Of a DNA stretch of 64,000 nt, positions 37,361 to 47,805 are shown in pieces. Positions within the stretch are counted from its first letter, which is position 1. Each line of letters starts with the position of its first letter. Source of the DNA: CAVSJA01 sp963728145. GTDB taxonomy: Bacteria > Bacteroidota > Bacteroidia > Chitinophagales > Chitinophagaceae. Below the pieces are notes generated by a model. It worked only from the letters and a program-made list of their open reading frames with translations. It was not told the origin of the DNA and ran no database searches. Made by a program: the position numbers and the translations under genes. The stretch spans positions 186,001 to 250,000 of the forward strand of contig CAVSJA010000001.1 of assembly GCA_963728145.1 (NCBI GenBank), given 5' to 3'.

Positions 37361-37975
37361 ATGAAGAATAAAGTTTTTATAGTCGATGACCACTATATGG
37401 TGATAGAAGGTATTCGTTCATTGCTTCAACACGAAAAAGATATTGAATGGATGGGGCATGCCATGAATGCATCTTCCTGTCTTGCATTTTTGCAAAAGCA
37501 ACAGCCGGATGTTATATTAATGGACATCAGCATGCCGGATATGAGCGGCATTGATTTATGTAAAGAAGTAAGAGAAAAATACCCTTCTGTTTTTATCATT
37601 GGCCTCAGCACCTTTAACCAGCAAAGCTTTATTCAGAAAATGATGGATAACGGCGCCTCGGGTTATGTGTTGAAAAATGCCAGCAGCAATGAATTACTGG
37701 AAGCGATCAATATAGTAAGCAGGGGGAAGATCTATATGAGTTTCGAAGTAGCTGAAACTTTTAAAAGCAAACCTGCCACCAATATTATTTTAACCCGCCG
37801 TGAGAAAGAAGTTTTGAAACTGATAGCCGATGGTATGACCAACAATGAAATTGCACAAAATCTTTTTATCAGTACCACTACAATCGACACGCATCGAAAA
37901 AACCTGTTGGAAAAATTTGATGCGAAAAATACCGCCTTGCTTATAAGGATGGCTACACAAATGCAGATTATATAG
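37361..37975 (+). CDS. NarL/FixJ-family response regulator
   Basis: 204 residues. The receiver domain has the acidic pair D9/D10 (IVDDH), the phospho-acceptor D55 (VILMDISMPDMSG) and a conserved Lys near 106 (YVLKNAS). A LuxR-type helix-turn-helix follows at about 143-200 (LTRREKEVLKLIADGMTNNEIAQNLFISTTTIDTHRKNLLEKF). Its stop (TAG at 37973) is one base before the ATG of the histidine kinase gene (37977), so the two are translated together and almost certainly form a cognate pair. Target genes cannot be read from the sequence; AsmA follows on the same strand. Confidence 0.92.
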   Translation: MKNKVFIVDDHYMVIEGIRSLLQHEKDIEWMGHAMNASSCLAFLQKQQPDVILMDISMPDMSGIDLCKEVREKYPSVFIIGLSTFNQQSFIQKMMDNGASGYVLKNASSNELLEAINIVSRGKIYMSFEVAETFKSKPATNIILTRREKEVLKLIADGMTNNEIAQNLFISTTTIDTHRKNLLEKFDAKNTALLIRMATQMQII

Positions 37976-37976
37976 T

Positions 37977-39945
37977 ATGATTAAACATTGGTTGAAACTG
38001 CTGCTGCCTTTACTGCTTACTTTGAAAGTAACCGGGCAGCAACAAATAATTGATAGTATTGAGAGAGAATTAAAAACCACCATTCCCGACACAGTAAGGG
38101 CATTGAGCATGATGAGAATTGCTATCAATTATGAAGGGATTGATACTGCCAAAGCTGCCAAAGCATATAAGGAAGGTATCGCCTTTGCCGTTGGTAAGAA
38201 ACTCAATTTCCTGGCAGGACGGATATACGACAACCAGTCTGTTTTATTAATTAACAGAGGTTTTTATGCTATGGCAAGAGCCAGTCTTGACAGCGCGATG
38301 TATTATCTCGATCATAGCGATCACCCGGATGCCCTGTTTAGAAAAGGTTCCGTTTATAATGGCCTGGCCAATGTTGCGCGGTATGAAAACGATTATAAAA
38401 AATCTATAGAATACCAGTTAATGAATGCAGGCATACTGGAGAAGATGGACAGGCCCGCGCACCTTTTAAACAGCTACCTGAATATATCGAACTTCTATAA
38501 AGAAATGAACGAATTTCCGAAACAGGAAGAGTATGCAAGAAAGGCTTTATCAATTGCGGGCAAAACAGGACGTAAAGAGCATTATTTTAAATCGTACATG
38601 TATATTGTGTTCGCCCTTAACATGCAAAATGAATATGAGAAAGCAAAGCCTTTCCTGGATTCTTCCAAAATTTATTACAGCGAATCGGAATCCTATGAAG
38701 TATTAGTTGCCTATCACCTGATTGCAGGGTTACTGTATATGAATTTAAACTTATTGGATTCTGCAAAGGAAACATTAACAAAAGGCCTTTCTATTGCCGA
38801 GAGATTTAAATCTGTTTTCAGTATCAATCAATCCCGAATGCAATTAGGAAGGGTGCTCACCATGCAAAAAAAATTTGTTGAGGCAGAGCGCCTCTTACTA
38901 TCAGTGCTTGAAGATGTAAAAGCAACCAAAGAAGCCAGCCAGTTGAATATTGCACATGATTATTTATCGAGATTGTATGAAGAATCGGGCAACTATAAGT
39001 CAGCGCTTAAGTATTACAAGGAGCACAAAGAAATATCCGACTCCATTTCAAGCGAACAAAACAAACAGTACGCGTCCGGGCTGGAAGTGAAATATGAAAC
39101 AGAGAAAAAGGAAAGCAGGATAATACAACTGGAAGCAGATCAAAAAATACAACAGCTTTCCATCCGCCAGAAAAATATCCTCAACTACATTTTAATTGGC
39201 GGAGCTGTTACCATATTAATAATATCCTTACTCTCTTACCGTACGTACAGGCAAAAACAAAAACTGCAGCAGCAGCGTATTGCCGACCTGGAAAAGGAGA
39301 AACTGCTGGCAGCTACTGAAGCCGTATTAAAAGGGGAAGAGCAGGAACGAACCCGCCTGGCAAAAGACCTGCATGATGGATTGGGAGGTATGTTGTCTGG
39401 CATTAAATACTCATTTCAAACTATGAAAGGAAACCTTGTAATGACGCCTGAAAATCATCAGGCTTTTGAACGCAGCATGGATATGCTGGACAGTTCCATT
39501 AAAGAAATGCGCCGGGTGGCGCATAATATGATGCCGGAAGCATTGGTAAAATTTGGGTTGGACACAGCATTGAAAGATTTTTGCAATGATATTAATCAGA
39601 TCAGGAGCTTTGCAGGTAAGTTACCAATCCATCGGGTTAGAAAATGTAGTGATTGAACAAACAACGGCTATTACCATTTACCGCATTGTGCAGGAACTCA
39701 TAAATAATACGATGAAGCATGCAGCTGCCAAATCTGCCATTGTGCAGGTGAGTAAAACAAACGATAACATAATAAGCATTACAGTGGAGGATGATGGAAA
39801 AGGATTTGACCCGCTAATTTTACAGGAAGCCAAAGGAATCGGCTGGAGCAATATTCACAGCCGGGTAAGGTATTTAAAAGGAAAACTTGATGTGCACTCG
39901 GAAGCCGGTAAAGGAACTTCTGTTTTTATAGAATTGAATGGGTAA
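37977..39945 (+). CDS. TPR histidine kinase of the HisKA_3 type, one frameshift
   Basis: About 655 residues after joining two frames. A signal peptide (MIKHWLKLLLPLLLTLKVTGQQ) is followed by a periplasmic TPR array (about 60-370), one membrane helix (about 397-415, YILIGGAVTILIISLLSY), a coiled coil, and the HisKA_3 dimerisation box with phospho-acceptor His466 in AKDLHDGLGGMLSG. The HATPase_c domain (VQELINNTMKHAA N-box, DDGKGFD) is in the second frame (39586-39945). The shift is at about 39598-39601: removing one A in AATCAGATCAGG restores NQSGALQVSYQSIGLEN. The kinase would phosphorylate the response regulator encoded immediately upstream. Confidence 0.88.
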
Positions 39946-40099
39946 GAAATAATCCACCAGTCATATTTTGATCGCTGAAGCCTAAAAAACCCGTCTTTGT
40001 CGGACTTTACTAAAGAATGGCTCTGACCTAAAAATAACCACCCCATTTTAGCGTTTTACAATACACTCAAAAACCAATATCCGGTTAAACCATCCACCT

Positions 40100-43000
40100 A
40101 TGAAGCCGAAGGCAAGAAAAAGGTTGATCCGTTTCATATTGTTGCTTCCAGCTTCCCTGGTATTGCTCCTCGTTATTGCCTTTACCATTCTATATTATCA
40201 GCAGGATCGCCTGGTGACATTGGCTATTAAAGAACTAAACAAGAAATTACAGGGTGAATTGGTAGTTGGTGGCAGTAGTATTTCCGCTATTGAAAATTAT
40301 CCCTACGTTTCCATCCGTTTGAATAATGTGCAGTTTTATGACGGCAAGCAAAGTACAGGCAAGCCGATTTATGAAGCAGAACGCATGTATATCGGCTTTA
40401 GCCTGCCCGATATCCTTAAGCAGAAGTATAACGTTAAGACCATCGTACTCAAAAACGGTCATCTTGACCTGGTTCAGGACAACTCTGGCAAGCTGAATTT
40501 GGTAGAAGCCTTCCGCATTAGTCAGGATACTACCACCCCCACAACGATCACTTCTTCGAAGGAGCTGGAGCTCGATTTGAAAAAAGTGGTTTTGAAAAAC
40601 ATGAAGGTTTCTTACCTGGATGATTGGAGTAAACACCAGTATGTTGCACGCATTGAAAGGATACAATCTTCCTTTCGCTCCGACAGCATGAATATCCTTG
40701 TGGATTCGAAGGGCACCATGCTGATAGATTTTATTCGTCCGGGTGATAGCAGCCTCTTTCGTAACAAGCACCTGGAAACAACATTTCATTTTGCTTATGA
40801 CAAACAGGATCGGTGTCTGAAATTGCCCGTAGGAAGGCTAAAGCTGGAGGATGCCCTTTTTGATGTAACCGGAACAGCCGACCTCCAGAACGATAATATG
40901 GTGGACATCAAGATCACCGGCGTTAACCCGGATTTGAAACAACTGCTCTCCTTTGCGCCGGATAACGTGAAAAAGGAATTGGATCATTTCCGATACAATG
41001 GTCGTCTAAGCTTCGACGGAACTGTGAGAGGGAAGCTGAAAGCCGATGAACTTCCTCTGATAGAGGTTTCATTTTCTTGTGATGATGTCTGGCTGCATAA
41101 CACTGAAGCCGACAAGAGATTGGATTCGCTGACATTTAAAGGCTATTATACCAATGGATCAAAGCGCTCCTTAAAAACATCCGAACTGCGCCTACTGAAT
41201 ATGAATGCGAGACCGGGCAAGGGTGTTTTCAGGGGCAACTTTATTATGCGCGACTTCACCGACCCGAAGATCCTGATGAAAGTAAATTCCGACCTGCAGT
41301 TGGAATTTATTGGCGCATTCCTGGGAATAGAAGATTTGAAGCGGGTTTCCGGCCAGGTAATCCTGAACATGGACTTTAAAGAACTCGTGGATATCAGCGT
41401 GCCTGAAAAAACAATGGACAGGCTAACAAAGGGTGTTCAAAGCGAACTTATTGTTCGCAACCTGACCTTTCGCATTCCTGACCATCCGCATATGATAGAG
41501 AAGCTCAACATGCATGCAGAAATGAAAGGTGGTTATGTCAATCTCGATACATTATCATTCAGGATTGGCAATTCAGACCTGACTATAAAAGGATCTTTAA
41601 GTGATCTGCCAGCTCTCTTCCATCACCAACAAAAACCTGTAGTGATTACTTTGGCTGCACGAAGCAAAATGTTAGTGCTGAAAGAGCTGTTATCGTATGA
41701 TACGACCATTAGCAATAAAACAAAAGAAGAGATCCATGGCTTTAATATCAATTTGAAGATGCAGACATCCGTCAATGAATTGTTGCATCCAAATCCGCTA
41801 CCCAAAGGGAAATTTAAAATAGAACGATTTAATGCAGCCTTTAAAAATTATAAACACAGCTTTAAGGAATTTTCTGCGGAGTTAAACATTGAGGACACAA
41901 GTTTGCGGCTACGCGAATTTGTGGGCTACATTGATAGCAGCGATATCCGGTTTAAGGGCAAGGTTAACAACTATGCACTCTGGTTCCAGAAAGTGAAGCG
42001 TGGTAAAATACTGATCGCATTCGATCTTAAATCACAAAGGCTCGCGCTCAGAGAAGTGCTCGGGCCCGCTGCTCGTGAGTTTCTACCCAAAGGCTACCGA
42101 CGGGAGTTGGCGACCAATTTGTGGTTACGAACAAAAACAGAGGTCCGTTACGATACTATATTCCGATTCGCCAATGTTAAGATTGCCAATTTTTCAGGTG
42201 AATTTAAAAAGCGGTCCTTGCGGCTCGATAATATCCGCGGCAATGTAAAATTCAATGCAGGCAATTTTATCAAAATAGATACATTGAAAGGAAAAATTGG
42301 ACGAAGTGATTTTGATATCAGTATGCGTTTGTATACGGGCAAGGATACCAGCAAAATGAAAAAAGAAAATTTCCTGCAATTCAGTTCGCGGTTCCTGGAC
42401 GTGGATGAAATGTCCAATTATAATTTCGCTCCCGGTCGTTCTAAAAAAGCGATCGCATTGGCTGATTCATTAGCCGCAATTGTTGCTGCACAGCCATCAA
42501 TTCATGCAGAAGCATACAATATTTTCAAAATACCGTTTATCGACTTCAGAGCAACAATCAAAATCGGGAAGATAAAATTCCAGCGACTATGGCTAAAAAA
42601 CGTGTTCACCAATGCAAGAATGCAGGCAAACCAGTATCTGTTTCTCGACACCTTGCATCTGGATGTAGCCGAGGGAAACATCAGGGCACGAGGGTATTTA
42701 AATGGAAGTAATCCTGACAAGATTTATTTAAAGAGTAACATCCGGGTGGATGATGTAAACATGGAAAAATTGTTGTTGAAACTGGATTACCTGGGACAGG
42801 ATTATGCGATCAACAAGAATATTACAGGGCGACTAACGGGCCAAATCAACTGTTACGTACAAGTACATCCCGATCTTACGCCGCTCCTTGATCATTCCGA
42901 AGCACAACTGGATGTGGACATTCATGATGGAGAACTTATAAATTTTGCTCCCATCCAGGCCCTGTCGTCTTATTTCAAAGATAAGAACCTGAACAGAGTG

Positions 43001-43333
43001 CGGTTTGATACGTTGCGCAATCAAATCACATTTAAAAATGGCGCATTGACTTTTCCCAATATGAATGTCAATTCTTCATTAGGCTATATGGAATTTTCCG
43101 GCAAACAGGAATTCAATATGCAGATGGAATATTTTCTGCGTATCCCATTGAAAATGGTGACCAATGTCGGTTTCCGAATGTTATTTGGGAAAAAAGAGGA
43201 AGAAGTAGACCCCGACCATGTGGATGCAATACAATACCGCAACATGGATAAACGGGTACGATTTATTAATCTGAAAATATCCGGCACACCTGAGGATTAT
43301 AAAGTAAGTCTCGGCCGATCAAAAAAGACTTAA
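40100..43333 (+). CDS. AsmA-family envelope protein
   Basis: 1,077 residues. An N-terminal membrane anchor (LIRFILLLPASLVLLLVIAFTILYYQ, about 9-34) is followed by a very long beta-rich periplasmic region with the AsmA pattern: short IKxGxLDLV and VSYLDDWSK modules, repeated DLQLEFIGAFLGIEDL and GSLSDLPA motifs, and a C-terminal AsmA_2-like domain (about 920-1020, LDVDIHDGELINFAPIQALSSYF, NQITFKNGALTFPNMNVNSSLGYMEFSGKQ). AsmA/TamB/YhdP proteins are thought to form grooves that move phospholipids between membranes. It is transcribed after the two-component system with a 150-bp spacer. Confidence 0.85.
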   Translation: MKPKARKRLIRFILLLPASLVLLLVIAFTILYYQQDRLVTLAIKELNKKLQGELVVGGSSISAIENYPYVSIRLNNVQFYDGKQSTGKPIYEAERMYIGFSLPDILKQKYNVKTIVLKNGHLDLVQDNSGKLNLVEAFRISQDTTTPTTITSSKELELDLKKVVLKNMKVSYLDDWSKHQYVARIERIQSSFRSDSMNILVDSKGTMLIDFIRPGDSSLFRNKHLETTFHFAYDKQDRCLKLPVGRLKLEDALFDVTGTADLQNDNMVDIKITGVNPDLKQLLSFAPDNVKKELDHFRYNGRLSFDGTVRGKLKADELPLIEVSFSCDDVWLHNTEADKRLDSLTFKGYYTNGSKRSLKTSELRLLNMNARPGKGVFRGNFIMRDFTDPKILMKVNSDLQLEFIGAFLGIEDLKRVSGQVILNMDFKELVDISVPEKTMDRLTKGVQSELIVRNLTFRIPDHPHMIEKLNMHAEMKGGYVNLDTLSFRIGNSDLTIKGSLSDLPALFHHQQKPVVITLAARSKMLVLKELLSYDTTISNKTKEEIHGFNINLKMQTSVNELLHPNPLPKGKFKIERFNAAFKNYKHSFKEFSAELNIEDTSLRLREFVGYIDSSDIRFKGKVNNYALWFQKVKRGKILIAFDLKSQRLALREVLGPAAREFLPKGYRRELATNLWLRTKTEVRYDTIFRFANVKIANFSGEFKKRSLRLDNIRGNVKFNAGNFIKIDTLKGKIGRSDFDISMRLYTGKDTSKMKKENFLQFSSRFLDVDEMSNYNFAPGRSKKAIALADSLAAIVAAQPSIHAEAYNIFKIPFIDFRATIKIGKIKFQRLWLKNVFTNARMQANQYLFLDTLHLDVAEGNIRARGYLNGSNPDKIYLKSNIRVDDVNMEKLLLKLDYLGQDYAINKNITGRLTGQINCYVQVHPDLTPLLDHSEAQLDVDIHDGELINFAPIQALSSYFKDKNLNRVRFDTLRNQITFKNGALTFPNMNVNSSLGYMEFSGKQEFNMQMEYFLRIPLKMVTNVGFRMLFGKKEEEVDPDHVDAIQYRNMDKRVRFINLKISGTPEDYKVSLGRSKKT

Positions 43334-43456
43334 TGCTGAACAAATCCTGTTGTATCATTTAGGCAAATCACCAAAGAAAGTTGTTCGGTTTCTCGTTGTC
43401 CTGTCTTAAAGAGTTCCAAAATTCCATTACCGATAAACGAGATTATTTTGCCTTAC

Positions 43457-44050
43457 TCATTTAGCCCGGACAAAAACTGCAGAGTAAAGATTCTGATGTA
43501 CTTCGACCTGGTGTAGCTCGCCATTTTTGTAAGTATAATAATTATAGTCTCCATCTGGCAAAGTGACCTTGTACTTATGATCACTCATCTTCTGGACATT
43601 AATAAAGGCTTCAAAATTGTCTGAATAGACTTTTTGAATTTGTTCAGGTTCCCGGGCATACAAACTTAACATGTTATACGAAATGGGATAGTTTTTTAGA
43701 ACTTTTGAATCCTTGCCTTTGGTAATTATGTATTGGTTGTTGTTCGCTTCGTGTTTCTTGTTGGCTTTTTCCTTACCATTCAACTCACGAAAGATGGAGG
43801 ATTTCAATAGAACTCCTTTATCAAATATGGCTATTTCCTTTCCACGAGCAATAAAAGTTGAAATAAATCTCACTTTAACATTTGATTCTATCTCCAGCGT
43901 GTCGATAGTACCCGCGGAAGTTTGCGTAAATCTCATGGTCCCTACTTTGCTTCCATTGCGAAGGATGTTAAAATTATAGACTTTCTTCTGCGAATAAACG
44001 GTTAAGTTAAATAGGATCAACAGGAATATCAGAATCGAATTTGCACGCAT
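43457..44050 (-). CDS. DUF6134-like exported protein
   Basis: 197 residues with a signal peptide (MRANSILIFLLILFNLTVYSQ). The mature protein (KKVYNFNILRNGSKVGTMRFTQ..., IFRELNGKEKANKKHEANN, YPISYNMLSLYAREPEQIQKVYSDNFEAFINVQKMSDHKYKVTLPDG) fits the DUF6134/DUF3108 type, a periplasmic beta-sheet protein that starts with a 'Y-x-V-x-x-G-x-x-I-G' strand. A TAATTTTG box lies about 30 bp upstream. Confidence 0.7.
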   Translation of the reverse strand: MRANSILIFLLILFNLTVYSQKKVYNFNILRNGSKVGTMRFTQTSAGTIDTLEIESNVKVRFISTFIARGKEIAIFDKGVLLKSSIFRELNGKEKANKKHEANNNQYIITKGKDSKVLKNYPISYNMLSLYAREPEQIQKVYSDNFEAFINVQKMSDHKYKVTLPDGDYNYYTYKNGELHQVEVHQNLYSAVFVRAK

Positions 44051-44079
44051 AACTCTTGTTTTTGATGAACCATCAACTT

Positions 44080-44087
44080 CAAAATTA
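44080..44087 (-). promoter_or_regulatory. Possible -7 box for the DUF6134-like gene
   Basis: TAATTTTG on the minus strand matches TAnnTTTG exactly, about 30 bp before the start at 44050. The -33 element is not convincing. Confidence 0.35.
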
Positions 44088-44821
44088 TTTAAGTAACGGG
44101 TGCAGAATGTCTAAGTTTTCTTCTAAATTAAAATTGGTGCAGTGATCTTTAAAATTAAATTAACATGAAGTTAATGATTCCTATTGGGAGCAAACTGCGA
44201 GATCCCAGGTCAAAAAACCCAGGAGGCTGTAATCATTGACTGAAAGAGTTTTTTCTTACCTCTAGCGATCCCGTTCTGCTTATTGAAGTCAAATCCTGGC
44301 ATTGTTAAATAACCGTTTGCAAGGAAACTACCTGAGATCTTGATTTTTACCAATCCCTAATTGATTCTTGCCGTTTCCTAACCGCTTCTCTCCAACACAT
44401 TCCTTGATTATAACTTGTCTCCTGAATATTTTTTGAACAAATCAATACGGAATGAAGAATCTTACGCTTTGTATGTTTTAGCGGTTGCAAAATGAATTTT
44501 CTATATCCATAGGTGGGTTTACAAAAATACAAGCTGCTGTCAGAATACACCATTTGAGGTATTGGAGACTATTTCAATTTTTTATAGGTTTATCATTCCT
44601 CAGTTCACAATGCGTCCGGTATCAAAATCCTTCCAATTTCCAAAATGAATATGGTTTCCATGTTTAGTTAGCGCGCATCCGCCCTATTCAGCTAAGTATA
44701 TCGGGCAACATAACTACTATCATTTAGATGTCGATTCCTATGGTATGCGCGTAGGGCATACTGTTAGAGTGCAGGTAATATTTTGTCATCGATAAATCTC
44801 ACATAATCAAACTTCATCTTT
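44088..44821. other. Intergenic gap, no supported gene
   Basis: A 734-bp spacer between divergent genes. Two frames of about 60-68 codons exist (44485-44667 plus, 44347-44553 minus), but their translations lack signal peptides, domains or protein-like composition. No repeat or RNA was recognised. Confidence 0.4.
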
Positions 44822-47221
44822 ATGAAAAAAAACGCTCTTGTTTTCGTTGGTTTATTTTTAACCAGTTTTGTTTCGGCCCAGGTAAAACTAGGAGGTGCAG
44901 GTGTCCCTGTCGGGAGTGCCCTATTAGAAATGGAGAGTACTACAAGGGGATTGCTTGCACCAAGAATGACCCTCATACAACGTAATGCAATACCTAACCC
45001 TGCCATCGGGTTATTGATTTATCAAACGGATTTTGTTTCTGGTTTTTACTATTATAATGGATTTCTCTGGGTTGGAGTTGCTGGCAGTGCAACAGATCTG
45101 ATTTTGCCATTCAGCAAATCACAGTCATCTCCCGCCGCCCCATTAATGCTTTTAAATAATACTTCTGGAACCGGTGGAGATGGCGCCATACAGGGAATAT
45201 CTTCCAGCACAGCGTCAAGTGCCACGGCAATCAGGGGAACCATTGCATCCACATCACCAGGTGGATTTTCTACTGCTATAAGAGGTATCAATAATGGTAC
45301 AGGTGGACTGGGTGTAGGAGTATGGGGATCACACGATGGCAGTGGATGGGGCGTTTATGGATCTGTTGTGGATGGTCTTGGTGTATATGGTAACAGTTCA
45401 GGTTCCGGCTACGGCGTCTTTGCCAATAGCAACGCCGGCACAGGACTATACGCAACAAGTAACACTGGCATGCCTTCGAATTTCATCATTACCAATAGCG
45501 CCAATGCAAATGATGTAATAGCTGCAAGTACTAGTGGCAATGGAACTGTTATTGAAGTAAATTCAACTGGTATTGGGAATGGTATTAACGCCACCACCAC
45601 AAGTGGAACGGCATTCAGGGGCACTACCAGTAGTATCTCTGCAGCAGGGTTTATCGGAACAAACACTGGGGGTGGCGAGACGGTAGTGGGATTAGGTAAC
45701 AGCAATGTTGCAGGAGCTGTAGTGGGACGGCAGGATGGAGGTGGTTATGGGGTAAGAGGATTTGTCGCCACCAATGCAACAGGAACAGCCATTGGTGTGC
45801 TTGGCCAAATAGGCCTCGGCGGCAGTAAAGGAAGGGCGGGTCGATTTGAAAACTCTAATCTTACTAATATTGAAGGAAATACCCTTGAAGTGTACACAGT
45901 TGGTAATGGCAATATTCCCAACAACACACTTGGTAATGCCGGATCGTTCTTAGTTGACAATACAAACAGTGTAGCCGCCGCCGTTAGAGGTGAAGTAAAA
46001 ACAATCTTTGGAAATTTTGGGGCTGCGGGAATATTTGGTGTATCATCCGGCACTGGTGGTTTCGGAGGTTTATTTTATTCTTCTAATGCCAGCGGTAATG
46101 GTACGGCGTTGATAGCATTAACAGATGGTAATGGTAATGCTATTACTGCAAATGCCGGAAAAAATGGTAATGGAGTTGAAGCAAATATAGATGGCACGGG
46201 GAATGCGTTGTATGCCTGGGTTCCTACTTTTAGTTTAGGAAGAGCAGGCAGGTTTAACATATTTAATACTTCCAATACAAGCGATGTGATAACCGTTACC
46301 ACAGTTGGAAACGGGATAGCCGGCAATTTCAAGGTTGATCGGGTTACCGGCACATCAGCTGCCGTCAAAGGAGAAGTAAATTCTCAATTTGCAAATTTTG
46401 GTACAGCTGGTATCTATGGAATTTCATCCGGTACCGGCGGCTTTGCTGGTTTGTTCCATGCTTCCAACCCGGCTGGCAATGGTCCCGCACTGATAGCTCT
46501 TGCTGACGGAAATGGTAATGCTATTACTGCAAATGCAGCCAATACCGGTGACGGAGTAGAAACTACAGTTGACGGAACCGGAAATGCTATTTATGCGTGG
46601 GTTCCTACTTTCAGCACGGGCAGACCAGCCCGCTTTGTAATTTTTAATGATGCTAATACCAATCCTGTTATCACTGCTGAAACACATGCCGTTGCCGGCA
46701 ATATTGCTGTTTTCAAAGCGGGTGATCCAGCTACGGTGAATGTGGCACGGATAAATGGTGCTGGTAGAGGATTCTTCAATGGCGGTACGCAAGTGGGAGG
46801 GGCCGATGTGGCTGAATATTTTGATGTGGAAGGCAGCAAGGCCAAATACGAACCCGGAGATGTATTGATCATCTCACAATCTGCGGATCGCGAAGTAGAA
46901 AAATCTGTGACTCCTTATTCAACACTTGTAGCTGGCGTGTATGCCACCAACCCGGGCGTTTTGCTTACCGAGAAAAATGCCGAAGCCGATCAGCATGATG
47001 AAATGGTTCCCATGGGTGTTATCGGTGTAATTCCAACTAAAGTTTGCCTTGAAGGCGGACCAATAAAGAGGGGAGACCTGTTAGTAACATCATCCATTCG
47101 CGGTGTTGCAATGAAGGCTGATATAGATAAAGTAAAACCCGGTCAGGTAATTGGTAAGGCTTTGCAGGAATACAACAGTATCTCTGTTGGTAAAATAAAA
47201 GTATTGGTAAGCATTAAATAA
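44822..47221 (+). CDS. Large repetitive surface protein with internal duplication
   Basis: 799 residues, exported (MKKNALVFVGLFLTSFVSAQ). The N-terminus (SALLEMESTTRGLLAPRMTLIQRNAI, PAIGLLIYQTD, GFYYYNGFLWVGV) is the tail-fibre-like start found in many Bacteroidota surface proteins. The middle is Gly/Thr/Asn-rich, with a 130-codon direct duplication: AAVRGEVKTIFGNFGAAGIFGVSSGTGGFGGLF at 45973 against AAVKGEVNSQFANFGTAGIYGISSGTGGFAGLF at 46363. The C-terminal 150 residues (GGADVAEYFDVEGSKAKYEPGDVLIIS...) are a compact globular domain resembling the capping/self-processing domains at the end of such fibres. The linked 140-residue gene follows 22 bp later. Confidence 0.7.
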   Translation: MKKNALVFVGLFLTSFVSAQVKLGGAGVPVGSALLEMESTTRGLLAPRMTLIQRNAIPNPAIGLLIYQTDFVSGFYYYNGFLWVGVAGSATDLILPFSKSQSSPAAPLMLLNNTSGTGGDGAIQGISSSTASSATAIRGTIASTSPGGFSTAIRGINNGTGGLGVGVWGSHDGSGWGVYGSVVDGLGVYGNSSGSGYGVFANSNAGTGLYATSNTGMPSNFIITNSANANDVIAASTSGNGTVIEVNSTGIGNGINATTTSGTAFRGTTSSISAAGFIGTNTGGGETVVGLGNSNVAGAVVGRQDGGGYGVRGFVATNATGTAIGVLGQIGLGGSKGRAGRFENSNLTNIEGNTLEVYTVGNGNIPNNTLGNAGSFLVDNTNSVAAAVRGEVKTIFGNFGAAGIFGVSSGTGGFGGLFYSSNASGNGTALIALTDGNGNAITANAGKNGNGVEANIDGTGNALYAWVPTFSLGRAGRFNIFNTSNTSDVITVTTVGNGIAGNFKVDRVTGTSAAVKGEVNSQFANFGTAGIYGISSGTGGFAGLFHASNPAGNGPALIALADGNGNAITANAANTGDGVETTVDGTGNAIYAWVPTFSTGRPARFVIFNDANTNPVITAETHAVAGNIAVFKAGDPATVNVARINGAGRGFFNGGTQVGGADVAEYFDVEGSKAKYEPGDVLIISQSADREVEKSVTPYSTLVAGVYATNPGVLLTEKNAEADQHDEMVPMGVIGVIPTKVCLEGGPIKRGDLLVTSSIRGVAMKADIDKVKPGQVIGKALQEYNSISVGKIKVLVSIK

Positions 47222-47243
47222 TATAATTCATAAAATTAATTAT

Positions 47244-47666
47244 ATGAAAATTCAATCGAGAACTTCATGTTTCATAATTGCGGTCTTGTTAATTTTTAGT
47301 GTTGCTGTGAATGCACAAACCGGTGATAAGAATGAAAACGTGAGGGAAAGTTTCAGCACACAACTTAAAAAAGGCACTGTTCCCGGTTTAAAATTTGCAC
47401 CGGTTACTACAATGTTGCAGCCAGATAAAGAAGATCACAAAAAAGAACCCGAAAACACCATAAGGAATGTCATGAAAGGGAAAGGAGATAATTTGAGAAC
47501 AACTCCAGTTTCCGGAGGTAATACTGTTTCATCACAACCAGATAAAAATCAGTCACCGCTGGCAAGTGATAAGAAAGAAGAATTAAAGAAAGAGGAACCC
47601 AAGGCAGTCAAACCAGTTGTACCAACGCAGGAAAATGCACAAGAGAATTCAAAAAAAGAACAATAG
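47244..47666 (+). CDS. Small exported Lys/Glu-rich protein
   Basis: 140 residues with a signal peptide (MKIQSRTSCFIIAVLLIFSVAVNAQ). The mature part is low-complexity and hydrophilic, rich in K, E, P and Q (KKEELKKEEPKAVKPVVPTQENAQ), and probably disordered. It starts 22 bp after the repetitive surface protein and ends before a CACGCA-type terminator, so the two form an operon. It may be a linker or anchor partner of that protein; nothing in the sequence proves this. Confidence 0.6.
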   Translation: MKIQSRTSCFIIAVLLIFSVAVNAQTGDKNENVRESFSTQLKKGTVPGLKFAPVTTMLQPDKEDHKKEPENTIRNVMKGKGDNLRTTPVSGGNTVSSQPDKNQSPLASDKKEELKKEEPKAVKPVVPTQENAQENSKKEQ

Positions 47667-47721
47667 CCTCTTTAGATACTTTTTCTAATTTTTCTTTGAA
47701 GTGAATTTAAAGGCAAGACAT

Positions 47722-47757
47722 AAAAAAACACGCAATGATGAATTGTGTGTTTTTTTT
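47722..47757. terminator. Terminator hairpin with CACGCA-type stem
   Basis: AAAAAAACACGCAAT pairs with ATTGTGTGTTTTTTT around a short loop (one G-T pair), 56 bp after the stop of the small exported protein. It is followed at 47764 by TGATCCCGCTGTC, which also appears in the inverted tRNA-derived element at 51365-51377. Confidence 0.75.
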
Positions 47758-47805
47758 ATTTATGATCCCGCTGTCATTTTGAATGACAAAGAATAAACAT
47801 GTAGA

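Noticed and set aside
44347..44667. Two 60-68 codon ORFs on opposite strands in the 44.1-44.8 kb gap
   Set aside because: They overlap each other, have no signal peptide or domain, and their composition looks like translated non-coding DNA.
44822..47221. Prophage tail-fibre gene
   Set aside because: A signal peptide is present and no phage structural, lysis or integrase gene is nearby, so a host surface protein fits better.
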